Below, in pieces: positions 9,762 through 21,800 of a stretch of DNA of 64,000 bases. The stretch is from Stictocephala bisonia (taxonomy: Eukaryota; Arthropoda; Insecta; Hemiptera; Membracidae). The notes under the pieces are model-generated. The model was given only the letters and a program-made list of their open reading frames with translations, made no database searches and was not told the origin of the DNA. The position numbers were made by a program, and so were the translations under genes. Positions within the stretch are counted from its first letter, which is position 1. Each line of letters begins with the position of its first letter. The stretch is taken from contig JAQJVL010001104.1 in assembly GCA_035578905.1 (NCBI GenBank), positions 1 through 64,000 of the forward strand, read 5' to 3'.

Positions 9762-11047
9762 TGAATTGACACCGTTCTGTGGACAAAACAGTTCAAATCG
9801 ATCTCACAACCTCTCAACAATCTCTTAAAAAACTCTCTCATAAAGGTTTATGTGTGAACTTAGCCTCAATAACTCTCAAACTCGATATTTGTCTATATTT
9901 GCTAATCAGTGAAAGTAATTGCCCGCGAATTTGGCTGCACGTGGTGTTTCCCATTGTGATATTTCCCGCGTGTTCACCTCCCCACCATTCTAGCCTTCAC
10001 TGCCAGTGCCATTACGATCAAAGCTACACTAGGCAGCACAGCTGACATCTGTCAAACGACAACTGTCACTTCCCATTGTTATTGTTTATGTGAATTATTT
10101 ACATTTCATTGTTTGATGTTTAACTCAGCTAGCTTAGACTTTCTATGATTATTTAAGAATGTTATAATGTATTTTATTGTGTTTAAATTGATTTCTTTAT
10201 TTTAACGAAAGTTAACGTAAAAACTTGTACCTTTTGCGACACTTGTTTATATATTAGGTTTTTTTGGATTCTCTTGTTTTCAAATATTATTAAACATATT
10301 CAAATAATTATATGAAATAGTTAACACTTTATCTCACTGTAATAAAAAGGAGTTTTTGTTTATTTTAACAAAATTTAGCTGAAACAAAACTTGTATTTTG
10401 TTTGAAATATTTTGTTTACATATGACATAGGGCCCTTCAATAAGCTGTGTTTTGTATAGTTATAGATTTACTGCTCTCTCCCTCTGGTTGTATACATTGT
10501 TAACACTCAAAGCTAACAAGTTAATAATACTGTAGATATTTTTCTTATATTAGGATTTAAATTAAAACTTATTGTTTTACACCCGTCATTGTTTGGCAGT
10601 AGGTTAATTTTGTTTTGTGCCATTACAATTGACACCTCTTGTCGTAATAGTTCATTATTTTGACACCTCAAGTCTCCTGACTCAAGTGATTGTAAATTGC
10701 TACATGACCAGTGTAATTTATTTTTATTGTTGTATTATAGTCTCTGTAATCACAGTCAACTTGTCCTCAGGTGAATATTTTTAATTATTATTCACACATC
10801 ACGTCTCCCGACGCCATTGTCTTTTGTTGTTGCATAAAAATATTTTATTGTATTTTTTTTTTTATTCTTAATTTTAGGTTTTGCACTGTGTTTACATATG
10901 ATACCATAGGCCTACTCTATGTTTTTGTTGGCTATATGACCTCTACGCCTCAGTGACCTCAAGAATATTTGTGGACTTCTCTCACTCTGTGGATTGTAAT
11001 TTGTATTTTATTGATTTAAAGTAACTCAGTGTTTTACATCTCTGAAG
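9762..11047 (+). other. Bel-Pao untranslated leader
   Basis: About 1.3 kb of AT-rich leader between the primer binding site and the gag start codon. No coding capacity is recognised; short frames near 9779-10045 and 10771-10956 lack family features. Confidence 0.6.
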
Positions 11048-14000
11048 ATGGCTCCCAAAGTTGGAGAATTTACCTCTGCTATCTACACCCGGTCCACGTT
11101 ATTGACCAAAACTCGGTTTACTAAACTGAAGACCGCTGTTGATGAGCTAGCCCAGACTGACAAGCCGCTTACTCCCGTCCAACTAAAGCAACTTGCTGCC
11201 TATGCCAATGAAATCAGGAAAAAAAAAGGCTGAGTTTGAAAACCACCTCCAAAGGGCTTTGTTTATCGAAAATGATCCTATCCCTGATGACACTTTGTCA
11301 CGTGATCAGGATGACATAGAGTCTTTGTTCTCTTTCATCTCCGCAACCATTGAAGTATTATTACCTCCCGAAGTGCCTAACACACCCTCTGCTCTTAGTG
11401 ATGCTTCAGCCGCCTCTCAACCCCCTGTTTCTCATGTCCGCCTGCCCCAACTCGATTTGCAGAAATTTTCTGGTGATCCCCTCACGTGGACCAGTTTCAT
11501 CAATTTGTTTGACACTACAATACACAGAAACGCTACCCTCTCGAGCGTGATGAAATTCCAATACCTTCTAAGCGTGCTCAGTGACGAGCCGCTTAATCTG
11601 GTGAAAAGCCTAAATCTCACAGCGGCCAACTACCTGGTAGCATATAACCTGCTGAGAGAACGTTACCACAACTCGAGAAGACTGCAATCTCTCCACCTCA
11701 ACCAGCTGTTGGATTTACCCAACATAACCGCCACCTCTCTCAAGGGATTGCGCTCATTTGTGAATCTCTTTACGGAACATTCCCAAGCTTTAAATGCCTT
11801 GGAATGCAACGTCACCGATGACAATCCACTTTTATCTGCACTCCTGTTGCGCAAGATGGATAATGATCTGCGCAAAAAACTTGAAGGGTTTCGCACCTAT
11901 TCCGATAAAGAAGCCTCTTCACGCTCGTTACCTGGCGTAACAGATATTATCAAATTTCTGAATTTGGAATGTTCGCAAACGGAGGATGCTAACCTTCACA
12001 GCACCTCTCACTCAAAGCCCGCGCACTCAAACCTCAAGGCCTTCGCGCCTAAAAAGGTGCCCTTCCGCGCTAGTGATGTCAGTATGGTCACTGCACATTC
12101 TAACCCCTCTCAACCTCCCTTTGCCGCTTCTCAAGGCAAGCCTACCATGGCATTATGTTTTGCTTGTAACTCAAGCGGACATAAAATTTACGCTTGTGCA
12201 GCTTTCCGTGAAAAATCTCCTCATGATCGTCAGCGCATGGTAAAAGACCATAGGCGTTGTATTTCCTGTTTGGGAAACCATGACTTAAAGGAATGCCGCT
12301 CTCAAGGCGCCTGTCAAACTTGTAATAAAAGGCATCACACTTTATTACATTTTCCCACTTCTCAGGGCAAACATGCTAATTATAGCGCCCCTCCTCAAAG
12401 CAATAAGCCTCCTCAACTCGCCGCTCCAATTAAGGAGATAGCCACTCATGAAGCAACACCTCACACCTCGGTGACAATGACTGCTCAGGGTCACACCAAC
12501 TCGCATATGTGGCACTCTACCGTCTTATTAGGCACAGCCTTAATAAAACTCACCTCTTCTCATGGTACAACTCATGTGTTCCGGGCTCTGATCGACTGCG
12601 GTTCAATGACGGATTTGATCACAGAACGAGCCGCACAGCTTTTAGGCGCACGTCGGTTTAGATCCGAAGTTCAACTCACAGGGCTTGGTAACCACATTAC
12701 CAAAAATAAAGGTCAAACTCTTCTCAACATTGAGACACTCTCCGGCCTGTCCATCGCTTCACAACACCCCATGCTGATCCTGGATCACCTGACCACGGAT
12801 CTCCCTCGAGTTCCCATCGCCCCGGAGGTCTTTCGTCTCACCAGAGGCTACGTCCTCGCCGACCCTACCTTCCACCTGCCAGGCAGTGTTGATGTCGTCC
12901 TGGGTGGTGCCTTATTCCCAAGACTATTCACTCATGAGAGTCATGAACTCGGACCCGGCCTACCTCACCTCTTCGGAACTCACTTTGGATATGTTGTCAT
13001 GGGCTCCGCACCTTGTGACGCCTCTGCTCATCCTGTTTCACACCTCGTGACGCTTCATTCGGCATGTGACTCAGCGGACCTTCACTCCTCATTACAACGC
13101 TTCTGGACACAGGAAGAACTCCCTAACTCTACTCGGAAGTCTCAAGAAGAAGAAGCTTGTGATCAACACTTCGCAGCCACTCACAGCCGGACTGAAGACG
13201 GAAGATATGTTGTCCAACTGCCCTTCAAGTCTGACCACCCTCCTATTGGTCACTCACGTGAAATAGCCACGAAGCGACTGTCTTCCCTGGAAAGGAAATT
13301 CCAGCTCCAACCTCAACTACGTGATCTCTATGTACAATACATGAGAGATGGCGAAGCCGCTGGCCACATGACTAAAGTTCATGACTTTGAAGAAAATCTC
13401 CCTCACAACTTTCTACCACACCATGGTATACTTAAGACCAAAGGTGACACCTCAAAACTGCGAGTTGTCTACGATGCCAGCTGCAAAACGAGCAGTGGCC
13501 ACTCCCTCAATGACACTCTATTAGTAGGACCCAAATTGCAAACCAACATCAGCGACGTTTTGCTGAAATTCCGGACACACAACATTGTGTTCACGTGCGA
13601 TATTCGTCAGATGTATCTGCAAATTTTAGTCCAACCTTCGGATCAGCTGTTTCAGCTAGTTTTATGGCGGGAACAGCCCTCAGACCCTCTCTCTATTTTC
13701 AAGCTGACCCGAGTCACTTTCGGAGTCAATTGCTCGCCTTTTTTGGCCATTCGGACCTTGCATCAACTGGCTAAGGACGAAGGCCGCCCCTTCCCTGAGG
13801 CCGCCCAGGTTCTGGCCACCGATACCTATATTGACGACATAGTGTCGGGAGCAGACACCTTGGACGAGGCCAAGAAGCTTTAAGAGGATCTCATCAAGCT
13901 TTTGAAACTTGGACATTTTGAGCTCCGAAAATGGACCTCCAACTCCCCCGAACTGCTTCAGGCACTGCCCGAGGATCATCGGGACACCCCTGTCTTCTTG

Positions 14001-16391
14001 GAAAACCACAATGAACCTCACCTCACCATCCTGGGTCTTCGCTGGTCACCGGAGACGGATGCCTTCACTTATGACTTTAATGTCCCCCCATCTCTCCCTA
14101 CGAAACGGCACGTGCTCAGCACCATTGCCAGAATCTACGACCCTTGTGGTCACCTCGCACCTTGCACCATGCTAGCAAAATGCTACATGCAACTACTCTG
14201 GACTCAAGGTTTGCAGTGGGACGAACCCCTGACTCCTGATCTCCAAGCGAAGTGGGCCACCTTCGTGTCCACTCTCTCCTCTCTCTCTTCGGTCTCCCTA
14301 CCCCGGGCTCTCCGGCTCTCTGCCGCTCTCAGTATCGAAGTACATGGTTTCTGCGACGCCTCCGAAGCTGGGTTTGCCGCCGTCCTATATCTCCGCTGCC
14401 AGCTCGCCAACGATGAAATTCTAGTACGTCAAGTCTTCGCCAAGACGCGTGTAGCACCACTTAAGCGAGTGACCCTTCCTCGTCTTGAGTTGTGTGCTGC
14501 TCATCTCCTAGCACAGCTGACGGCCCACTGCTGTACTATTTTTGAAGAACATCTCTCCCTCCAAAAATGTTTTCTCTGGTGCGACTCAACGGTAGCTCTG
14601 AGCTGGCTGCAGACTCCCTCGTATAGGCTAAAAACCTATGTGGCAAATCGTGTCGCTCAGACTCAAGAACTCATACCTCCTTCAAGCTGGCGTTATATTC
14701 CCAGCAAGGAAAACCCAGCAGATTGTGCCTCGCGAGGAATCCTCGCCTCGGAACTGGTGGAACACCCTCTCTGGTGGACGGGACCACCATGGCTCTCCAT
14801 GCCACCTTCTCATTGGCCTGACGCCACTCTTCACCCCGATACTGACACGGATATCTCAGTTTCAGAAGAGATGAAGACCACTCCCTTGGTTGTCCTCACC
14901 TCCGCTCACCAAGCTGAATGGGATCTCCTGTCCGCCTATTCCTCATGGAATAAACTCGTGCGCATCGTAGCACTCTTGCTGCGCTTCATTGGCAATTGTC
15001 GTAAATCGGCCCACCACGGTCCTCTCTCTCCCTCCGGGCTCAACATAGCTCGACTCAAGATTTTTAAACTCGTCCAGGACTCTTCGTTTGCTGAGGACAT
15101 CTCTTCTCTTCAACGTCAGCGGGACTGCACTACCAGACTCCAACGCCTAAAGCCTTTTCTCGACGCTGATGGACTTCTGCGCGTAGGCGGCCGACTTAGC
15201 CGCACCTCACTCTCCTCTGACGTCCGTCACCCTGTGCTTTTGCCCAAAAAACACCATATTGTGGACCGGCTCGTGGATCATTGCCACACTACTCACCTCC
15301 ACTCTGGACCTCAGCTCACACAAGCTCTCCTCTCTCAGTCTGTTTGGATTTTATGTGCCCGAAGTGTGATTCGTTCACGAATTTTTAAATGTGTGACCTG
15401 TTTTAAAAACAAACCTCGCAACGTAACACCCCTGATGGGTGACCTACCCCCCTCCAGAGTGACCCCTGCTCGACTATTTTCGTCTACCGGCATGGACTAC
15501 TGTGGACCCTTTATGAACAAGATGTTGACCCTTCGCTCTATCAAGCACGTAAAAGTGTATTTGTGTATTTTTGTTTGCATGGTGACCAAGGCCGTACACC
15601 TCGAAGTTGTTACGGACCTCACTACAGACGGTTTCATAGCCGCCCTAACCCGTTTTGTTTCTCGCCGCGGTCTGTGTACAGATCTCTACAGCGACTGTGG
15701 TACAAACTTCATCGGTGCCGATGCCACGCTTCGTCGCCTCATCGACACTCAAGTCAACTCTACCTCTGCTCAAGAAGTGATACATCGCTTCACCGCCCCT
15801 CGTGGAATCAGCTTCCATTTTAACCCCCCCGCTGCTCCCCATCACGGTGGATTATGGGAAAGTGCAGTGAAGTCGGCAAAATACCATTTAAAACGTGTGA
15901 TGGGAGACACCATTTTAACCCTTCCCGAGTTTATAACTCTGTCAACTCAAGTGGAGGCGATGCTTAACTCTAGGCCTCTCACGCCTCTCTCAAGCGATCC
16001 CTCTGATCTGACCGCTTTGACTCCCGGTCATTTTTTGATCGGCACCACCCTGGCAGCTGTCCCTGAACGCAACGTCAGTGAAGTGCCCCTCAACCGCCTG
16101 AAACATTGGCAACTGACACAATCTTTGCACCAGCGGATTTGGCAACGTTGGAGCCTGGAATATATCCACATGCTACAACAGCGCTCAAAATGGACCAGCT
16201 CCAAGAATAACATCGAGATTGGTGACCTCGTGCTTGTGCACGCCCCCTCTGCACCCCTCACTTGGCCTCTTGCTCGAGTGACGGGTACTCACCCTGGCAA
16301 GGACGGCATCGTCCGTGTCGTGGACCTCAAGACGGCCACCGGACATCTCACGCGTCCAGTCGTCAAGATCTTCCCTCTGCCCCTGAAATAA
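11048..16391 (+). pseudogene. Bel-Pao gag-pol polyprotein, one frameshift and one nonsense codon
   Basis: Translation starts at ATG 11048. A nine-A run at 11219-11227 shifts the frame after 60 codons, and the second frame then stays open to a TAA at 13881-13883 (after DEAKKL). The same frame continues beyond that stop to 16391. Domains in order: Gag-like DUF1759 region near 11430-11700; zinc knuckles near 12156-12350 (CxxC..GH..C, and CxxC-rich repeat); aspartic protease with ALIDCGS near 12583; RT with TYIDDIVSG near 13822-13850; RNase H with GFCDASEAG near 14345; H2C2/integrase core with GMDYCGP near 15490, SDCGTNF near 15690 and HHGGLWESA near 15840; then a DUF5641-like C-terminus. The active-site residues seen are intact. 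Two changes separate it from a continuous frame; the A-run could also be a sequencing error or a slippage site. Confidence 0.92.
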
Positions 16392-16468
16392 GTGACTGAG
16401 TGTCCGCCCCCATGTACTATATTTTTTCTCTTGTGTGTTCAATGTTTTGTTGAAGCCTGCAATGCTTC

Positions 16469-16481
16469 AAGGGGGCCGGAA
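16469..16481 (+). other. Polypurine tract
   Basis: AAGGGGGCCGGAA lies directly before the 3' LTR, the expected position of the plus-strand priming site. Two Cs interrupt the purines. Confidence 0.7.
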
Positions 16482-17046
16482 TGTTTAGTATTCTTAAGTT
16501 AGCATAAGTATATATATATCTATTATTTTTAATTGTCTTCAATGTATGTTATATTCTCTGTATGTTGGTACTACTTGGACAATATGGCATGGAGGTTAGA
16601 AGGTTTCCCCCTCTCTCTTATTGTAAAAACCGCGCAAAACCCCCTCTTCCCTTGCCGCGAGACAGACAGAGTCAGTGCTTTCCTAACTCTCGACCAGTGC
16701 GCGTGCTATTGGGGTGTGCGGGTGTGTAACAAAATAGTGTGTGTGTGACAATCCCTGTTTCTTCGGAATCACTCCTACCAGAACTTCTCTCTTCTCATCG
16801 TGCTCGCCCCGGGGTCATCACACAGCGGTGGAATACCCAACCGACAACCAGCCAAGTGGGTTATATTTTCACCTTACATCAGCTCAAGGTACTGTCTGCT
16901 TTCTATCTCTATATATATTTACCGTCTTATCTCTTCCCCTCACCGTCTTAATCGGTATATATTAAGTGGTCCTTCGCCCCCTATGTATTTGTTGTATAAT
17001 CTATAATTAATGTGATAAAGTCTCATTCTCTCACGGTTCCTAAACA
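16482..17046 (+). repeat. 3' LTR of the Bel-Pao element
   Basis: Near-identical to 9172-9743, beginning TGTTTAGTATTC and ending CCTAAACA, followed by the CCCAG target duplication. Confidence 0.95.
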
Positions 17047-17908
17047 CCCAGGTCCTTGAATTTATGAACTCTATTCAGAGGAGAATTGAGGAGAGTGTAA
17101 TCATATACAATAGGTACACTTGACCTACAATATGTGAGAATGGCGCTCTTGCTGACATTCAGGTCCATACCATTACGCTCACACCAGACTTCAACAGAAC
17201 ACAGGGTGCTCTGTAAGCGCTCACAATCCTCCAAGCAGGTAACTTCCGTAAATATCTTAATGTCATCTGCAAACATAAGACATCTAGTTGAGATAATGTC
17301 ACATATGTCATTCACAAAAATACTAAACAAAAATGGAGCTAGGTGTGACCCCTGAGGAACACCCGACGCAGCAGAAAACATCCTGGAGTATGAGCCAGCA
17401 AATTTGACAATAAGCCCTCTATTTGTCATGTAACTAGACAGCCATTCAAGTAAAGATCCGGTTATTCCATAGCCTTTGAGTTTGGCTACAAGGAGGTTAT
17501 GATTAACCCTGTCGAAGGCTTTAGAACAATCCAAAAGAATGCAGTCGACTTGACGGTGTCTGCAGAAAGCTGAGATAACATAGTTGTGGAGTACAATGAG
17601 GTTAGTAGAAGTCGACCGTCCACTCCTAAATCCATGTTGCTCATCAGTGATTACATGTTTGAGATCAAATGCTAGCCTATCAAGTACCAAGCTCTCAAAT
17701 ACCTTGGCCAGTACTGACTGAATGGCTATGGGTCGATAATTTGTCACTTTGTCTCAAGCGCCAGATTTAAAAGTAGGCACAATATAACTTAGCTTCAAGT
17801 TAGCAGGAAAGGTTCCATTTCTGAGTAGCTCATTAAAGTAGATGGTAATGTGCGGAGCTAACACGGAGCTACAATATTTTATCACAGCTGGTGGTAGAAG
17901 GTCAAATA
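17047..17908 (-). pseudogene. LINE A reverse transcriptase, N-terminal and palm part (5'-truncated)
   Basis: The minus strand from about 17908 encodes the RT fingers and palm. It begins abruptly at FDLLPPAVIKYC, continues through SYIVPTFKSG, a TGA near 17750, TNYRPIAIQS, DCSKAFDRVNH, SGVPQGSHLAPFLF and the catalytic FADDIK, and ends KFKDLG at the Pao insertion. The frame resumes without shift at 9171 on the far side of the LTR element. The abrupt start indicates 5' truncation, usual for LINEs. It is the same family as the LINE at 20417-26051, which aligns in the same order (NYWPISIQS, CSKAFDKVSH, FADDIK). Confidence 0.9.
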
Positions 17909-18120
17909 TTGAAATTATTCAACGTTTTCAGTCGAACACTCTAAGAACCATTATTGGTGCTCCATGGTTTGTTTCAAACAGAACAACACACACACAATGA
18001 CCTTCAGATGTCGACAGTGAAAGAGGAGATCAAGCGGATTAGTTCAAAATATCAAAAAAATCATCAAAATTTCTTTTCACAATTTGCTTGATAACTCTCA
18101 TGAGGTCACAAGGTTGAATC
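17909..18120 (+). pseudogene. Jockey-type LINE C-terminal relic
   Basis: The plus-strand reading begins EIIQRFQSNTLRTIIGAPW, followed by FVSNRT, a frame break, then a STVKEEIKRIS block. This is the characteristic tail of Jockey-clade pol proteins. Stops and shifts follow by about 18060. It abuts the 5'-truncated end of LINE A, so LINE A probably inserted into it. Confidence 0.7.
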
Positions 18121-18719
18121 GAGCAGTATTGATTTATTGATCTCAGTAACTTATGAGACACAACGTTGTGCATATTTAACCCTTACCTGCCAAATCAGAA
18201 CTTTTTTACTCATAGTTTTATTTCACACTTCAGGGAGATTTGTGTTCTCGCTAATATGCAGAATTAATGTTAAAGGTACATTTCGTGTTTGTTTGTTGTG
18301 TTGGTAGCACTGCACTGAAAGTAGTTGCTTATTTAATTTAATGTAACCGCACCTTAAAACTGACTACTAATTATTAAAGATAAATAAACATTATGCTGAT
18401 TCATGTTATGTCCAGTCCAGTAAAGTGCTAGTGTCTAAACCAACAAACCCTTAGTTAATTACTATTTGAGGTATTGTTGACTTCAAGAGCTAGTGTAACG
18501 AAAATAAACACATTTTGTTATAAGCTTATAGCCTACTTTTCTGTTAAGTTTTATTGGTTGTTGGTGTTGTATTAATAGGTCTATTAGTGCTTTTATTAAA
18601 CTAGAAATAGTCTACATTGTAATTGTGATCTTTCTTTATATGTGCCTATACCTAATTGTGAGCACCTTGGTTCAGTTTTAAATTAATTAAAAAGTCAGGC
18701 CTATTGTGAATATAACAGC
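18121..18719 (+). promoter_or_regulatory. Upstream region of the GST theta gene
   Basis: About 600 bp of AT-rich sequence between retroelement debris and the GST start codon should hold the 5' UTR and promoter. No convincing TATA or initiator element can be picked out by eye. The start context is AACAGCATGAG. Host promoter sequence is therefore short unless it extends left of the inserted elements. Confidence 0.4.
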
Positions 18720-18834
18720 ATGAGCAAAATTAAACTGTACTATGACACTTTATCACAGCCATCCAGAGCTCTAAAACTGTTTTTATTAACTAATAATATT
18801 CCTCACGATTCCATCCAAGTTAATTTAGCCAAAG
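18720..18834 (+). CDS. GstT: GstT exon 1
   Basis: Starts MSKIKLYYDTLSQPSRA; ends at AAAG before GTAGGT with one base of the Gly39 codon (phase 1). Ser12 is the expected catalytic residue. Confidence 0.95.
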
Positions 18835-21800
18835 GTAGGTATCATAGGCTTCAGTGTCAAAATATGTTAGTTTTTTTACATAGCACTGAGTTTTTTTACA
18901 TAGCAATGTAAACTTACTATAGATATTTAGAGAATTCGGTAATTATGCACTTTCTTGCAACCAAATAAATTTGGAACATTTTGCTTGAAATGGGTCTAGA
19001 ATTAGCTGTATTTTCACGAGATATGCTTTTTATTCCGCGGAAATAACGTATTTTACCGAAAAATTTGAAAAAACCAATGTCACAACTTTTAGTATTTTTG
19101 TCATATTTCTGTCAATTTAAATGGTATTTTAATCATCTTTTTTTATTTTGATGTGTTTTTTGCGCTGAATACAAATTTGAAAACTATTTTGGTCTATTAC
19201 AAATATTTCTCGAGAAATAACGGAAAAACTACTGTCGCGGCGGATCGCGATTAGCGGCCATTACGCGATCATTATATACAACAACTATTAATCACAAAAA
19301 CCGATTTCACCTATATTCCCGCCGGAGTGACGGCCGTCAGGGAGTCCAAACACCCGAATTTAACGCAAATTACGAATTTTTGTTGAGAAAATAGACAATT
19401 AGGATAAGTTAGGTTACGTTTGGTTATGTCAGCAAAAAATGCATTTTTCGAGCTGAAAAAATAATTTTACTACAAAACCAGTTATATATTTGTGTTCAGC
19501 ATAAAAAAACACGAGAAATGAAAAAAAAATCGTCGTAAAATAACGATTTTTAAAAAAGGTGGGTTTTTCATTATTAAATAAAAAACTAGTTTTTTGATTT
19601 TTCGGTAAAAAATGAGTTTTCCGCGGATGAAATCAAACTCCTCAAGAGATATAAACTCATTTTTCACCACTTTTTAACATGAAATCGTATTTTCAGAGGT
19701 GGCAAGAAAGTGCATAATTACCTGAAATATTTTTTCATTTATCTGTTTATAGAATTATACTTTCTAGACTACTTGGGCCTAATAGGAATTTCTAAAATAA
19801 CAAAAAAATTAACCCTTAAAGTGCCGGGCTATTTTTGCATTTCCTATGCGAAAAGTGCCAGGCCAATTTTGGCAAAAATGTAAGGTTCCAGGTAAAAAAA
19901 TTCTTTTTTAAATGAAAGTGCAATAAGTGGTCTATAGAGCTATGTATATGTATTTAACCTTTCTTTGTAATAAATTTTATTTTTTTCTAAAAACCTTGAG
20001 AAAAAAAATTTTTTTAAATTTTATTTTAAAATAAATAGAATTTTAGCTCGAAAAATGCATTTTTTACTGACATAACCTAACTTATCCTAATTGTCTATTT
20101 TCTCAACAAAAATTCGTAATTTGCGTTAAATTCGAGCGTTTGGCCTCCGTGACGGCCTGCCGGCCGTCACTCCGGCGGAAATTTAAGTGAATTCGGTTTT
20201 TGTGATTAATAGTTGTTGTATATAATGATCGCGTAATGGCCGCTAATCGCGATCCGCCGCGATAGTAGTTTTTTTCTTTATTTCTCGAGAAATATTTGTA
20301 ATAGACCAAAATAGTTTTCAAATTTGTATTCAGCGCAAAAAAACACATCAAAATAAAAAAAGATGATTAAAATGCCATTTAAATTAACGGAAATATGACA
20401 AAAATGCTATAAGTTGATTATTTCACAGCTGTTACATCAAAATATAAAAAGAACTTTACTTTTGTCCACGGATTAATATAATTTAGAACTAGGCCTATTC
20501 TAGTTATCATTTTAGATCTCAAGAAGTGTTTAATGAACAATTTGCAAGTATATTTTTAATGTAAGTAATAGTTTTTATATAACAGTTTATATTTATATAA
20601 CTAAATAAATCAAATTAAGCCTAACCTAAAATTTCAAACTTTGTAAATATGAATATTGTAAACACAATAATTTCATAAAACATAAAATCAAGTGCAATAT
20701 AGTCTTACTTCCTAGTACATGAGGAAGACGTCTTCTTTGACGGCTATAGTCTACACACTCAGCAACATCCTGACTTCCCTATATGTTCAGTGAGTTTTGA
20801 ATCAGTTACACATCATTTTAAAGGTGTAGACGGTGGATCGAGTAACTCTCAGACTGGATTAGTGTGTCACGAGGAATTTTTGCTCAGTACACCCTCATAT
20901 AAAATTGAGTAACCAAGATCAAGAAATATGCTCTGTATGTGTAAAGAAGGTCGGAGATGATGATGAGGGCCTTCAGTGCGATAGCCTCTGTAACAGGTGG
21001 TTCCACCGAGCTTGTGTCGGGGTTTCTAAACCAGAATATTTAAAGTTGACAGGTGTTAACAACAAAAAATGGTCTTGCGCTAGGGTGGACTGCGGCGCGA
21101 GACCGGTCTCAGCGGACATACCTGCCATTCTGAGTGTGCTGATGGCTAAGGTTGATGATCTAGCGTCTATGGTGAATAATTTGAAGGACGTCCCGAAGGA
21201 TACTAAATCAATTAAGTCTGAAATAAAGTTGATTCAGGAGAAACTTTCTGCTATAGACCCTAGGCTAGATGATCTCGACCAGAGGGTTACCTCAATTGAG
21301 GAGCTCGCGTGAGCGTATGGCTGATAAGTCCAATGTTAACACGGCAATTGAAGAAATAAATGAAAGATTCCTAAGAAAAAAGAATTTTATTATTTTCAAC
21401 ACTCCCGAGGCTGAATCCAACCAAACCCAGCAGATTAAAACACATGATGGAGGCATAATAACAGCAATTTTAGCAAGTGTTGCACCTGAATTTAGCTCAA
21501 CTAGTATTAAACATTTCAGATTGGGTGCAAAAGCTCCAGGGAAAATGCGGCCCATCAAGGTAATACTTGCCTCGGAGCTTGACATGATCAGGGTGCTCAA
21601 GGATTTCTCTATCCAAACACTAAGCTCTTCTCATCCTGAGCTCAAAGATGTCAAAATCTCCAGAGATCGCACACCTATGGAACTTGAGACACTAAAAAAC
21701 ATTAGACAAGAACTCGAAGTCCGCCTCAGTGAAGGAGAAAAGGACTTGACAATAAAATATAAAAGTGGGATTCCAAGAATTGTCAAATCGGACCAGAAGC

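Larger units (their letters stand above)
9172..17046 (+). mobile_element. Bel-Pao LTR retrotransposon, nearly intact (7,875 bp)
   Basis: The element has a 572-bp 5' LTR (9172-9743) and a 565-bp 3' LTR (16482-17046), both beginning TGTTTAGTATTC and ending CCTAAACA. It is flanked by a perfect 5-bp target duplication CCCAG (9167-9171 and 17047-17051). The LTRs differ by an 8-bp duplication, a 1-bp indel and about two substitutions, so insertion was recent. Internal parts in order are a primer-binding-site candidate, a long leader, a single gag-pol frame (11048-16391) and a purine-rich tract. It sits in the RT gene of LINE A, in opposite orientation. No env-like frame follows pol. Confidence 0.95.
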
